Below the pieces are notes generated by a model. That model ran no database searches and was not told where the DNA came from. It saw only the letters and a list, made by a program, of their open reading frames with translations. From Anoplolepis gracilipes (taxonomy: Eukaryota > Arthropoda > Insecta > Hymenoptera > Formicidae), in NCBI RefSeq assembly GCF_047496725.1, contig NC_132986.1:2504001-2568000 (forward strand): DNA of 64,000 nucleotides. Direction: 5' to 3'. Below are positions 10,740 to 24,446 of the stretch, piece after piece. Position numbers and translations under genes: made by a program. Each line of letters opens with the position of its first letter. Positions within the stretch are counted from its first letter, which is position 1.

Positions 10740-11627
10740 TAAAACAATGGACCCTAGCGATCTGAGAGGAGAAGGTCTAGGAGAGACATCAAACAAGAGT
10801 GAATTACCTTATGATAATTTCTTGTTTATTAATTATTTATCAATTGCATATGCGCGATTTAAATTAAGTAATTAATCGTGCAATTTGATTTTTTATTTAC
10901 ATGATTTAAACAATAAAGAATTATAAAGAAAAAGATTTTGATATAAAAACAATAATCTTGTAAAAATTTTTACTTTTAAATTATAGCTTTCATGTAGAGT
11001 TATTAAAGAGTAAATTAGAGAGTAGAGTTTTCTTTTCAAAATTTATAAAATTATTTTATTAATCTACTTATTATTATATGCATCGAATATAAAATTCAAT
11101 GCATACAATAACAACGTATTAAAATTAATGATTTTTGATGCTGCTATAATTAGATCTTCTATTTGTATGTTACAGATCAGCGTAGTGACTCTGACAACCT
11201 GAGAGGAGGAGGAGGCCTAGGAAAGGTATCCTACATCAGCGGAGCAACTTTAGGGTAAATATTATTATTTGTATATTAATTATTATAAATCGCGTACACA
11301 AATTAATTCAGCTTATTTATTGGAATAGTTTAAACAAGAGAGATTCAGAGAGACGACTTTTATATAAATCTTATAAAAATCTCTATTTAAAAAATAGTTG
11401 TTTTAGAATTTTTAAATTTATTCTATATTTATATATCTGTTTATTATTGTACGTGTCGACTATATAAAATTTGGTGAGTAATAGATTTTTGAACATATTT
11501 TGATTATTTTAAGCTCTGCTATAATTTGGATTTTATATTTGTATGTTACAGACAACGTAGCTTGAACTCGACAATTCCGCTGTTGCGCACTATGTTGGTA
11601 AGTGATAAACTTTTATTTTGAAACAAC
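10740..11627 (+). other. Three diverged tandem units, two with splice-acceptor-flanked exon-like cores
   Basis: Unit B (core from 11175) and unit C (core from 11552) are each preceded by the same TTTGTATGTTACAG acceptor and a similar upstream sequence (CTGCTATAATT). Their cores start alike (CAGCGTAG versus CAACGTAG). Unit C ends on a strong donor-like TTG|GTAAGTGAT after 11597. Unit A (10745-10800) shares CTGAGAGGAG and CTAGGA with unit B, differing by an in-frame 3-nt indel in that part, but lacks the acceptor. The AT-rich spacers are also alignable. Possible meanings: duplicated small exons of a noncoding or fast-evolving transcript, or repeat debris. The product is unknown. Confidence 0.4.
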
Positions 11628-12290
11628 GGATTTGTAGAGATTTGTAGATAGAGATGTAGATTATAAAAAAATCCATTACTTTAACCCTCGGATAGCGGAA
11701 CGACCGCATGTATGGTGGATGTTGGGTCAATTTTAAATAATGGAAAAATATATTTCTTGATATGCACATATATCTTAAGATAAAATTTTAAATTTACTAT
11801 ATTTTTAAATAATAACTTTTATTAATAGAGCTATTACATATTTGTACATAAAAATTGAAAGAAAAGGAAAAGTATTTTTAAAATAAAAATACATGATATT
11901 CATATTAATTATAAAACAGTTTTAGTTTAAAGTTTAAAGATACAGATCTTCAATCATTCGCCGACAGAGGATTGTAAAATGCATGTTAACAATAATCGAA
12001 AGAACCGCCAGTTAAAGATTTCGGTTTTCCTCATCTTTCAATAAACAAAAACTGTTACCAAAACGGTTATTAAATATTTTATTAAATCATAACCGAAACC
12101 GAACCGTAATTTTGCTTCGGTCCAAGTCCCTGATATCAAAAATAGAAATGCAAAAAGAGATGTATAATTAGAAAATTAAGTAAAATAAAATTAGAAATAA
12201 TTAAAAATTAAAAATTACCGGAATATTTTGCATTAGGTATACTAGTTCTATTATAATACCGTGATTTCGATCACAGTATAACATTCTCTT
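11628..12290. other. AT-rich stretch with a possible hAT-like fragment
   Basis: Mostly AT-rich. A motif CCCTCGGATAGCGGAACG lies near 11684-11703, and ACCG/CGGT-rich sequence at 11995-12132. No coding frame of note. Confidence 0.35.
11995..12132 (-). mobile_element. Possible hAT-type terminal fragment
   Basis: Read on the minus strand the segment begins CAGGGACTTGGACC and continues with repeated CGGTT/CGGTTTC motifs, a style seen at the ends of some hAT elements. No matching second terminus and no convincing 8-bp target duplication were found, so this is a weak call. Confidence 0.2.
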
Positions 12291-12830
12291 CTATCAGCAA
12301 AATCCGATACAATCCAGTGACATTATCCTCGCACGCCGTATTCACTTGCGAGCCTTAGACCAAATTGACGTCCGTTATTGACCATGTGTTGTAATCGGTA
12401 TATCCGCTAAAACTGTAGAATTAACCACCATGTATTTCCCCAATATCGAAAGCACTTGTCGTTTCGATGACACGCAAATTACGAAATTTCATGTCACCTA
12501 ACAATGACGACGTGCATCGGTGCCTCGCGCCGCGGGGCGATCCAAGTGTTTGCTGTGCGATTGTTTGCTCGTGCGACGTTGAATATGTCGTGCGGTCGAT
12601 AAATAAATATCAAACACAAATCTCACGTGTTCAACCGGGATAATTGTGAGTAGCTGACGATCGATGTGCTTGGCCGCTCGACAAAGACCGATGAGAGCGA
12701 GTCAAGATTACCTCGGACAATTCGCAATAGTCGGCTCACGAAGCTCATGTTTGTGGCTCGTTCGGATTTGTTGAATGAATTGCAACGATGGAGATAAAAA
12801 TGGCAACTCCACCGGAAATAAAGTAAATTT
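12291..12830. other. CpG-rich island, function unknown
   Basis: High-complexity CpG-rich block with no long frame. It includes a CACGTG E-box near 12626 and several GATCGAT-type motifs. Candidate regulatory DNA or unrecognised exon. Confidence 0.3.
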
Positions 12831-14467
12831 ATTATATAGATAGGTAAGCTATAAAGCGTTTATTGGTTCAGATAAAGATTACTGGATTCAAAGTAATGAA
12901 TAAATAATAGTACAATGAATACTAGTATAATGAATAAATAATAGTATAATTATGGGATGGATATAAACGAGCAATTTTATTTAATCTGGAATTAAATTCA
13001 CCATAATGATTTTTTTCTTATTTCTATTTTGAAATCTTACTTATAAATATTTACTTGCAAATCAAATTTTGTTCAATACACAATACAACATAAAAATATT
13101 GAGGAAGATAAAAGAGACTCCTAACATAATCGTATTATATTTTACAAACAATTTGCTTGTATTTGTGTTTGGATATTTATTTGTAATATTTTTATGCAAA
13201 TCGTTACTTTATAAACATTAATTTTTTTGTATAATTGTATTCTGCAACATAACTGGGTCAATATTTTCAGATATATGGCTTTTTCTTAAATAAACTACAA
13301 AAAATAAATGCATATTCAGAGAAAAAATAGAGAAAGATTATATATAAGTGACATTTTTGCGCAAATGTATATTTTCTTAAACAGAGAAAATTTTCGTTGC
13401 ATGAATATATGATTAAAAAGTAATCTTATGCGCTTATACACACATCTGCGTATTATTATTTGCGAATAATCATCATAGTCTTTAATTATATCAACTGTAA
13501 TGTGATGATACATTTACGTAATTTTAATGCTCGGCTTTTGAGCGGCGAAAAGGTCTTATTTCGTTAGCGTGTTTCAATTTGCATATGGTTAGTTACAACA
13601 TTTAATGACATTTTGATCCGTGAATTATCAGACAAATAAATCCGTCCATTATATTCTATATCTTATTGGCATATAAACAGCGTTATAACAACGTTTAAAG
13701 TCTATTAAAGTTATCAACATCAAAATTACATTGGTGTTCACTGTAGTGTGATCTCTAATGTTGCATAAGAACTTTTTATTTATCATTTAACCTTGTTAAA
13801 AATTGTCGCAATACTACGTTAATATTATAGTATAAGTTGAGCAATTTTAACATAAAAAATACTATAATTAAAAATAATTAAAAAATACTATAAGCAAGAA
13901 AAAACTTGACACATTTTAAAAATTAATATTTAATTAAATAATAAATGACAACGGACGGATTTAAACAAATATTTCCTTTTGTGCATTTTATTTCTCAAAA
14001 AAAAAAAAAAAAAGACTTGTCTAACTAAAATTTTTACAAACTATATTTTTTTATAATATTTTTGGAGTTATTAATAAGCTTTCAACAAATAATGCACCGT
14101 AAGCTTCTTTATATCAAAAAATGTTTTATAAAAATATCTTATAAAATTCATAAAAATACAGAACTATTATTTTTTACGTTTGGCTTTTTTAAATATAAAG
14201 TTAAATATTTGTCGATAAAATACATCCGGATAATTACCCATTTTAATAGCAATATGTCGGTGTCGACTCGCGAAAAATTACCGAGCCGATGCGCACTTAT
14301 TCGCGTTATTGTGGTAGCACGAGTCTCGCGAAATCTATTTAAATTTTGTGCAACGGTAATCGTAAGCTTTGCTATCGGTATGATGCTTACGTTTTATCGC
14401 TCGGTCATTTCCGATATTAATTACTTAATTTAATGAACAACCAACGCAATCCGCTTATGGTTCAACA

Positions 14468-14470
<3 letters not shown>
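12831..14470. other. AT-rich gene desert
   Basis: Long AT-rich stretch with a 15-17 nt poly-A near 13998-14014 and a small CpG-containing block at 13520-13620. A 123-codon plus frame at 14062-14433 is AT-rich and lysine/isoleucine-rich, as chance frames in such DNA are. No recognised feature. Confidence 0.5.

Positions 14471-14514
<44 letters not shown>
14471..14514. repeat. (GA)n microsatellite
   Basis: Pure GA array of about 22 units. Confidence 0.97.
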
Positions 14515-14518
<4 letters not shown>

Positions 14519-15324
14519 CAAGTTACTCTAACGTTATTCCTAAATGCCGTCGATAATGCCACCATAGCCGTAATTTTCCCTTTTATTTTAGAATTAAACA
14601 GCTTATATGATATTGTCTTGCTGTCTAATTTATCGTACAGTGGCATTTGTCATGCTTAACGTTATTGTAGTAAACTCATACGTATGCCTGATCAGGTGTG
14701 TAAGTTTAAATAACGTTTTTAAAATTTGCATCTAATTTTCTTAATTACTTTCAATGTATTTGTAATTAATAATTTCTTAATCATGGTGTATAAAATTATA
14801 AATTTACAGCTTTAAAGCAAAGATTTAAATTCGCCTCTATGATTATCCTTGAGAAATTCAAATGATAATTATGATTAATATATTTTGCGAAGCGAATAAA
14901 AGTAATTTTCAAAATCTTATTATACAACTCGCTTATATTCTTAAATTAGCCGGTTTTTTATGGAAGGAAGCTTGATTCGACTCTGTTAATTACGTGAGAC
15001 GTTCCACGCGATGTTCAGTAATTGTTCGACGATACTTAGACGATCGTGCATACGTAAACGTAACGCGACGAGAACGAGAAGAAAAACAGTGCGGCAGATA
15101 TCGTCGTCGTCTTAATTGGTACTCCAATCACTCTGTAATTGTGTATCGATCCGCTTTTAAGTGAACCAATTACAGGGTTGCGTTTGAAGCCACCCTCCTC
15201 TCTAGTCAAGAGCCGCTTTTCTACCGGAAATAATATAGGTTCATCGCTAGGTGCGAGGAAGATTTCACTGCATACGTCTCTCTTGCCCGTTCGTCCTTGT
15301 ATTTCTCTCCTTCTCTTTCTTTGT

Positions 15325-15332
<8 letters not shown>
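14515..15332. other. AT-rich spacer then CpG-rich island
   Basis: AT-rich to about 14990, then CpG-rich and CT-rich leading into the CT array. Short overlapping frames on both strands, none recognised. A 10-bp palindrome CCTGATCAGG lies near 14686. Confidence 0.4.

Positions 15333-15371
<39 letters not shown>
15333..15371. repeat. (CT)n microsatellite
   Basis: Pure CT array, preceded by interrupted CT/TTTC sequence from about 15302. Confidence 0.97.
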
Positions 15372-15373
<2 letters not shown>

Positions 15374-16960
15374 TCGTGAATGAGTGAGGCTGTATGCTAC
15401 CGGTTCGTGAATACGTGTGTATGCACGTCGAGTGCTTTTACGGTTAATCGAAATCGCTCTTCGGAATGGTTGGAGGCGCCTCAAGCTAGGCTCCATTGAA
15501 ACCCGCCGGTTCATTGTTTCCGAAAGTCTCCCAAAGAAGGCAATTTCAACGCGCCCCATTCGGCGCCCGCCGACGACGACGTGAAAAAGAATATCCGGAT
15601 GAAACTCGAGAGATTCTTAGGATGAGTCTCGTTCTGCCATTGTTATACGAAGAGAGATAGAAAGCCGCAGAAAAGACGGCGTACTGTGGCAGCATCGCGT
15701 TTCGAAAGAGCATCGTAGTAAAATTAATTAAGCTGCTAAAACGCATAATGATACAAGTCAATAAAGATAAAACTTTAATTTATAGCCAATTGAGAATTAT
15801 TGTTTCTTTCTTTTGAGAAAGAGAAAGGAAATTTACGTAATTTCTTCATCTTTATCGATGCGATGAAGATAGAAGAAGCAACACATTTTGATTCAGTATA
15901 ATTGGCCAGTCTTTTGTTTCATAATCGGCATTCTTCATCCTATTTAACTCAGGGCAATGTAGCAGCCAGAAAATAGCGTGTCAGAAAGAATTGTTAGAAA
16001 TGCAAGTACCTCGCTTACTAGAATTCTGATAAATGAAACTTGGATATACCGCGCTTCGTACTCAAAGAAAAGTTTCGTTATTATCCGACACTTTTAGCAA
16101 GACCATTATTTTCATATATTTGGTGCCATTAAAGGAAAAATTTATTCTTAAGCTTCTCATCCTACCTATTGCCGTTTAACATTTAAACTGTTTTCATTAG
16201 CAAATGGCCAACTGATCTATCATTTATACTTTTACGCGCGCGCACTTTAAGACTATTTGCAATATTGTACTCTATATATTAGGGACATATTTATTTATAC
16301 ATATATTATTATCAATAATTAATAAAAATTTATGAAATCTATATAGTCTAATTTCTCGTATTAGTCGTAAAAAATGCAATCTATACATTTTATTTTAAAG
16401 ATATATAAATAATCTATGATTAACGATCGGTCCAGATGATATATACATACGTCTCTGTGGTTTGCAATATCCTGAAAGTGGATATAAATTGAATCGATCC
16501 TTGTTTCTCTGTCTTCCTTCCGACAAACGTTCGAGAAAGCCTGGCGCGATCCCGACGTAACGCATTAAACATTTCCAACTCTCGCGAAAAGGCTGTACGC
16601 AAGGGCCGGTGCGTCGAATTGCATCCATATATATACGGCAAATGCAACCGACTCGCGCAATCGGTGCAATCGGCAATCGTAGAACAACCCTTAATTAAGT
16701 TAACTCCGGCTCGTGCGGTATCGAGAAACTATCCCTGATTGCCTTGTTAACGGGGTAGGTTACCTGGCTCGCGATATCGATCTACCGACACCGATAAGGG
16801 CTGCCGCCCCATCCTTCTTCCCCACCATTTCTCCCCTCTTCGACGTATCAATCCCGGCAGATTTATGTCCCCGTTCAACTATAACCGACACGTTGATCCT
16901 CAATGAAAGAGCAAATTAATAAGAGCCATTGACGTGAGAATCTCATGCGAGCCTAACCAG
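15372..16960. other. Two CpG-rich islands separated by AT-rich DNA
   Basis: Bases 15372-15770 and 16440-16960 are CpG-rich with short overlapping frames (up to 112 codons, partly made of the CT repeat). Bases 15770-16440 are AT-rich. No gene recognised. Confidence 0.4.
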
Positions 16961-18760
16961 GTCATTGAGTGTATATCCGCCGTGATGAATATATGTATGT
17001 GTATCATATAATATATTTAACATTCTTTTTTTATTTTCAATCCATTCTGAGACTGAATCGTCAATTTATGTATTTTTATATCCTAGTCCTAAAATAAAAA
17101 AAAAAGTTGAAATGTGTTTTTTCTTTGTAAAAGAACATTGTTCCTAAAAACAAGTTTTTCTATTTTTCTTTATATTAGATACATCTTATTTATCACAGTG
17201 ATTTCCATTTTATTTTCTTAATCGTAGATTTAATCGCGAACTTTGTAAAGTTTGAAGTCGATAGAAAAGATAGACAATTATACGAACGATCGGTTTTCAA
17301 GAAGCGCAATTCGATTCGCGTAAATTTTCTCGATACGTCCGTCGCCGAGTCGAATATCGGGATCGAACAATTCGTCGTAATTGATGGTTCTCGGAAAGAC
17401 AAATTAATGATGTCGCGAAAACGGAAAATTCGTCGACAAGCGAAGCGATATATCATTTCCCGGACGAAATCATTTTCGGTCGGATAATATTTCTGCGGGC
17501 TCTGGTGTGTGAATTATGTAACATACAGGCGACGTGACAAATAAAGACTTCGGGGGTGCGTCGAGATTATTTTATGGGTGAACGAGGTGTACAGAAAAGA
17601 CGGATCGTTTTTGCTAAGATTTATGCATCTATATATATATATTATATATGAAAGACGAGCAATTTTGAAGAGCGTTAACTTTAACGACAGACACATCCGG
17701 ATTATTTTCAACATCTTGAACTACGTAAACCATTAATTCGATGAGTAGTGAATATAAGCTTTAATGGACAATACCATCAAAATTGTAAATCTTTTACACG
17801 ATGGATGTCGCAGATTTAAACAGAAAAACTTGGTTTTAATTCCTCGAATTTGTGTATCATTATAAATTTAAAAAAGAATAGATATTATGGAGAGAAAAAA
17901 AAATACAACTGCATGTTGCACGTACTAAATTATTAATTATATTATATTTAATTGAATAGTTGAGCGAAAACAATAAAATTCAAATAAAGTTAAAATCCGT
18001 ATTAAATATATGAAAGATAAATAAAAATGTACGGAATACCACGTGCATTTTACACACAAATAAGTTTAAGCTACAAAAATATTCTTCGGGCTATTCTTTC
18101 GAGTGGTGCAGCGAGTTATCGCATACACAATGCAACGTTACGCAACGATGTAAGACTTGAAATTCATTGCCAGTTCGGGTGACTTACATTCTTTTCCCTC
18201 TCGCTCGAAAAGACTTAGTGCCTAAAGTGCTACTGTATATGCGGAATGTAGGATCAGTTTTCCAGGCTGCTTTGCATAAACAGGCACGACAACTCTGGCG
18301 TAAGTTTTGCGCGAACGGAAGAAAACTCGGATAATCGATAAATTATGACTTGAAAGGCTCTAGCGAGAAGCAAGGACACGCACAACCTTTAAAGCAATAC
18401 TTCTTTCTTATTAAGTCATCATAAATTTCCTATCTATGTGCTAGTGTGATGTGTCACGGGTGCAATGATTTCTTTTATAAGAGAAGGGGAACAATTATAT
18501 TTATTTCAAATTATATAATTCATTTAAATATATTGTACGTATGCTATGCAAAGATAAAATTGTTTCTTGAGCTCTAACAATAAGATTACTTTCAGAAAAC
18601 TAACTATAATCATAATTGAATATCTAGATTTATGTATCCTATTCTAAGCAATATATATACAATTTTCGAAAGAATAAAAATCACACAGAGTCAAAGGGCG
18701 CTTTATAAAATCGTTTTACCTAACCATTTTCATTTTCTTTGGTAAAAGCAATAACGATTG
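16961..18760. other. Mainly AT-rich with two higher-complexity blocks
   Basis: AT-rich flanks around blocks at 17200-17540 and 18060-18420. The first has many TCGA/CGAA motifs and an 87-codon minus frame of no known family. A short (TA)n run lies at 17630-17649. Nothing assignable. Confidence 0.4.
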
Positions 18761-19220
18761 AAACAGATCATTCGGGGGTTTAACTAAAGATACTCGGAGC
18801 CTGACGACATCGCCATCGGCGAGACGCAATTGGTAGGGAGAGTATCACGAGGTCGATCCACCCCGACACAAAGTTTATTCAGGCTCGTTACGCGATCCAA
18901 ATATTATGCAAAGTGCCTCGTGCTGGCAGCCAGTTAACCGGCAGTACCGGCAGCCCAGGCGGCCCGCATTCGTTATTTGTAGTAATTTCGCATCGATTTA
19001 TACCCGAGAGCGGCCGATACGCGAGCTGAAAAATAACGCGGCCTGCCTTTTCCACAGCGTGCCGCTCGCGAGATAAACTGACGCATTGGACGCGTGTAAT
19101 ATATACTAATAACGCATTGCGCGCGCGTGAGCGATTCTCGCGAACTGGTTCCGTTCCTCGAAGAAGCGAGCCGTTCCTTCTCTTCTTTGTCCCGTCGCGA
19201 ATAATTAATTCTGAATTTGA
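18761..19220. other. CpG-rich, high-complexity island
   Basis: Dense CpG block with repeated CCGGCAG motifs near 18938-18957 and GCGCGCG near 19120. A 114-codon minus frame spans it but matches nothing I recognise. Candidate regulatory block. Confidence 0.3.
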
Positions 19221-21040
19221 AAAAAGATGCAAATCTAAAAAGTCATTTCATTTCAGAACATTGCATAAATATGCAATGTTCTCTCAGGATGAGTTAAATA
19301 ATTAATCAATTGCTTAACAATGTATATGTTGCATTTTTGTATATATAATATCGGGAACAAAAAATAGCTATCTTTTATAAGAATAAATCCGCCGCGATAA
19401 ATAGATTAAAAAAGTTACAATCAGTTATTCTTGTGCCAATTATGTATCAATTTAAGCGTACCAATTTAATAAACAATTTTATAAAAATTTACATAATATT
19501 TTAATTTAACTTCTTTGAAAATATGCAAAGCAATGTACTTACAATAAGAATGATTAAATTGCCTTTTCTTTTGTGGATCGGTTGTTTTCGCTGTAAATCT
19601 CCACTTGTCCTGATTTCTTATCGAAATATTACTGAGCTTATTTCTACAGTCACAAAGCGTAAAAAGTAAGAATTTATCTCGTCGAGAAATTCTTATGGAA
19701 AGCGGCGTGAATTTTTAATTAATTTGCAGATAAAGTCAGTATCGCTTCAAAGTGAAAGAAACTTTTTAATTCCGGCTGAACTCTTAATAACAAATTATGT
19801 CAATGCGTACAATACCATCCTACTATGATTTTTCTCCATATTTTTCTATATCATTTTCAATTAAATTTGCAATCAATAGAACGAGATTTTAAAGTTTTTA
19901 TATTTCCGAAAAAATACAAAGTTAAATAACTTGCTGGATTTATAAAAAATATAAAGTAATTATAGTTTATAAATCCTATACTTTTAAAAATATGACTAAT
20001 TATATATAGTACTTTATTCATATTTTACATTAATTTATGAATTTCATATTCTTTATGCTGGATAGAGTCTCATTGAGATAGAGATCCCAAATGTTTCTCG
20101 ATTCTTTTTTGTGAAGATTTGCGACAAAATTAATATAGTCAATAATCGCGGAAACTAACAAGACTTGCGAGATTTCGCGAATTCGCGTAACTCTCGTCGC
20201 GGTGTAAAGGCAAGCGTTCCGTAGTCTGGTCACGTTCGGCTTTAACGCCCAGGATAACCTGCGTGCTTCACAAATAATTAGACCAGGCCAAACACGAGTC
20301 ATTAAAAAGCTCTTGAAAACACTTTTCGCAATAGGCGCCACCGATCCTTTCGTATACCCCATAGCAGATGGTTAAATTGCGTCACGTGAATTGGAAACGA
20401 TTAAATAACATGTTTTTGACACTTGCAGTGATTCACGATACGAGTAAGTTCTACGAAGAGCAAAATATTTGTTAAACACTTCTTTTTCTGTAAAATGTTG
20501 GAAAAAAATACATATTACTGTTTAAGTGAATAGAGCAATGTAAATATTTTCTTTGTTATGAAATTATTATACATATATTATTATTTATGATTATTTATAA
20601 ATATATCTTGATGAAACTTTATCTTTATAATCTTTATTATTAACAACGTTAATTAATTCTGATGATTGTTTATGGTTGCATGATTAAAGACATACTGTTG
20701 CCTTTTCAGAGTTAATTTATTTCCGCAATAGAGAGATCTATTCTATGATATTATAATTTTTTATAGATTTTTATTCTTTCGATTTTTAAAGAGTTTCGTT
20801 TATTAGCAGCATTAATTATTTTTTTTACGTTCATATATATAATATTGTACTATGCTTAATTGATGACACTTTATGATTAATTCAAATCTGTTATTAAATT
20901 ATCAGGTTCACTGTTATCAAACAAAAATGGTCATTGTAAGAAAAAGATTATTTTAAATGTTTCAAAAAGATCTCGATATAAAATCTGTTGTGAAAAATGA
21001 TGTACTTTTATTTCCTGCATAAGTAGCTTCACTGAAAAAT
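19221..21040. other. AT-rich stretch with a perfect hairpin
   Basis: AT-rich apart from a balanced block at 20060-20400. The hairpin at 19255-19282 is the only structured element. A 110-codon minus frame at 20030-20362 is not recognised. Confidence 0.45.
19255..19282. repeat. Perfect 12-bp hairpin
   Basis: AGAACATTGCAT (19255-19266), loop AAAT, and ATGCAATGTTCT (19271-19282), exact reverse complements. Confidence 0.8.
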
Positions 21041-23260
21041 ATCGTTGAGCGGAATCACCCGATTTCCACGGTGAGTTCTTGAACTTCTTATACCGGAATA
21101 CTGTTGATTCCGAGAGCGTCGCGCACTTTGGCCAATCTGAAAAGACTGGTAGCACGTCTGGTAGCGCGAAACTTCTTCGCGTCCTCAAGCGTGATTTTAC
21201 GTTCAAACTTTGTGAGATGCAATCCTCCCTCCTCCGGCACGCGCCGTTTATACGTAATCTCGTTTAGGGCGCGATTTACCCTTCGATGCGCTCGTCAAGA
21301 GCTCAATTTGGGATTCGAACATTCCTGCGCAAGTAAACCGGCTTAACGTGCAATTTCACGTGTTTTCTGTTTAAACAAATATTCGCCGAGCTGATGATGA
21401 ATTCGTACCGCTACAAACAGAAATTCAGACATCGCGTGTTTCGCGGTTTGGATGAAAACTTTACCTTGATAATGTTTTTCTTTCATCGTACGGATTCGAT
21501 TCAACGGGGAATTTAACAGGAAATAAAAAAATATTTTTATTATGTTGCGCGTTATCTTTACTCTGCGCGAGTATTTTGATTTTAATTAACAATTGGAGGA
21601 AAACACTCTTGTAGCAATTTTGTACATTTTAACTAAATGTTAATGATTACAAATATTAAAATATCGCGCTAAATTATGTTATATATGTATAAAATAATAG
21701 TGTAGATAATGATTTGATGTGAAATATAATTTACAGCATTTTCTTTTAGAGATGGAAATGTTTTATTTACCATTTCGTATTATAAGTAAATAGGGTAGAG
21801 TAATGTATAAATTATGTTTCGTGCATTTTAGGAGAAATATATATAAAAAATTTACAAAATGTTTGTTATTTATAACTTTAAATAAAGATGAAAATTCGAG
21901 ATTGCTTGTACTCTTATACATATAATATTTAATGTAGTTATATAGATATATAATGTAGCATAATAAATCATATTTACTAAAAGAAATATTAATTTTTAAT
22001 ATACAGATAAATCGTTAAACTTGCAATTTTACTTCAGAACAGAATACGCTAAGGATCTGCAAAATATCGACAAACTGTTTCATCAATAATAATATCATTA
22101 ATAACAGCTACCTATCTCTTTCTACATAATTTGTGACAATTTTCGTCGCGATTTCAATAACATATTCACGATATTTAATAAGTAATAGATTTTTTTCTAC
22201 AATCCGCGTCTTAAATTTTACTTTCCGATTTAGATCGGGCTTGTCTTTTTATTTTCGCAATTCAAGATAGCGCGTCCCTTAGTAAATATTTGATGTTTAA
22301 ACTTAAATATTTAAGCGGAGATTCTCGTATGTCTTCAGTCCGACAAAGATTTACGAGAGATATGCGAATTTCGAAGTCTCGCGAATATTCTTGCAGCATA
22401 ATGCATCCCACTTTGCCGAAAGGCAAAACGGATCTCATCGTTGCACGCCGAGTTCTATGCCCTACCGAAGCAGGAATTACGCATAATCCTCTTTAAAATA
22501 GTTTCCGCCGTCATCGCCGGAATTAGAGAGAAATTTGAGCGTCATATTCCTTCGCGCTTGGCGAGCGAAACCGTTCCGCGAGAGACTCTTGACTATATCA
22601 CCCTTTGCCCATTCTCCTTCGTTTTTCTTTCTGAACTTGGAAGATTTAACTGTCACACAACGGCTACCGCGATTCTCTTTAGCCTACTTCGAATATTCTC
22701 TCTGCGCATTAATTCGCACAGCAACGCGGTGCAACACGTTAGATAATATACGTACTTCTTTATTGCGCGTGCGATTTGATATTTCAATTTTTCGTACGAA
22801 TTTTACATTTATCGTCACGTTAATCGTCACGGACTATGAAATATGAAATGCTGGAAATATTTTCTATATTTTCGAAATTTGTCTTATTTTTTCTGTAATA
22901 CAAGGAGAAAATCCAATTTCCCTTGCTTCCAGTATCATTACTTTTTTTTCTCACACTGCAGGAAAAATTTTTTTACTCAAACAAACAATTGTCGTGAATC
23001 CAAATTATATGTGATGTAAAAACGGAATATTTTATGAATATAGTGTTAAAATAATATTTTATATTACTCGTGAATTATACGTAAGTATATTATTAAAATA
23101 AACTTTTTCTTAATATATGAAAACTAAATATATTATGAAATAATAAGCCAAAATGCTTTGGAGTGATCGTTGGTATTAAATATTGAGAATATCTTGTTAA
23201 TTAAATATTTTAGCAAAGCACACGAACGGAAATTTTTTTCTACGTGTCTAGACAATCTCG
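21041..23260. other. Alternating AT-rich DNA and CpG-containing blocks
   Basis: Blocks at 21041-21500 and 22200-22840 have balanced composition and overlapping frames of 60-103 codons on one or both strands; AT-rich DNA lies between and after them. None of the frames resembles a known family. Confidence 0.4.
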
Positions 23261-23945
23261 AAATTTAAATTCACTGCTTTTCTTTTCCCGTTTTCAAGGA
23301 CACCGTCAGAAAAATGTCGTGCGTCTGGCCAGTCCGTGACGCGGAATAATACCAGAGTAACGCGTTGGGACGTCCCACGGGGACGCGTCGCTTGTCGGGA
23401 GCGAGGGTTGCATAATGCAACCCCGGCGTAGTTGTATTCTCGAACTGAAAAATGGAGGAAACTGCTGGGCACTGCCGGTGCCGGTCGCGCCAGAGACCAC
23501 CCCAGGGTTCCGAAACGTGCCTCTCTACAACCGCCCTCACATTATTTATTTAACGTCACTCGGTCACGGGAGGACAATGCGCAGAGACATTCACAAATCC
23601 TCCCCTCTCTGTTCTTCATGTTTCTTTACGACCGTCAATGGATTTTCACCGTCTGAACTATATATCCATTTTATCCTTGTGCCCTGTTGTTGTTGCTTAC
23701 TCCCCCTGTCCCATCCTGCTCTACACTTCACCCCATCTCCTTTTATCCGGCTCTTCAACTTTCGGTTCAACTTTCTCCCGACCCGTCTCTCCGCCGTGGA
23801 ACGAGAACGGCTTAGCGTGGTCGACGGGCGCCTTCGACTTGTTGCGAGTTGGCAAACTCGAATTAAAAGAGCTATCGACGTCGGGAAATCCCTGGGAAAT
23901 TTACCGGCGCGCCCGCTTTCATGAATAACATTAGCCGGCTCTGTT
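23261..23945. other. GC- and pyrimidine-rich island with overlapping frames
   Basis: GC-rich block; the plus strand is pyrimidine-rich from 23570 to 23800. It holds a 169-codon plus frame from a true ATG at 23415, but several other frames on both strands are open over the same bases, and the protein has Ser/Leu/Pro/Cys-rich composition typical of translated pyrimidine-rich DNA. Could be a promoter-proximal or exonic island. No product assigned. Confidence 0.3.
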
Positions 23946-24446
23946 CTTCGCGTTGTGATTGATTAAAAGGTACGGTGATTGTGTTAGGAAGCATGCATAT
24001 TGATAGGTGATAGGCGATTATCTGTAAGTTTTGTACGCACTAATCGCTTCCTCCTTTCCGATCCCTTTTCGAGTACAGACTACTTTTTAACTAACGCGAT
24101 GGATTTTCTAAATAGCAATAATTCAATCTCCAAGATGTGATATTTAATGAACATCAGATTTTTAATTTATGGAAATAAATTTTAAGCTGATTTTCTTTTT
24201 TTCGAGAATAAATGCTTAGACATAATTATGTATGCAGTTACAATTTCTATTCGTGAATGTTTAATAGGTTTTTGCATATAATCAAATACGCGACAAGTAG
24301 ATTTTCTATGAATTTTGCAAAGAACGACGGACCTTTCAACTTTCCAATTCGTAGCAAGTCGATGGAGGTTGACTCTCCTCGTTGCTTTACCGGTATCTTG
24401 CGGTTTGTGGACGGTTGGAAGAACAGTTTAAACGGAAGCGAGAGAT

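Noticed and set aside
21309..21322. Minus-strand GTTCGAATCCC, like a tRNA B box
   Set aside because: The flanking bases do not form a T-arm stem and no A box or acceptor stem was found.
23415..23924. 169-codon plus frame with a true ATG
   Set aside because: Several frames on both strands are open in the same GC-rich, pyrimidine-biased DNA; composition explains it without a gene.
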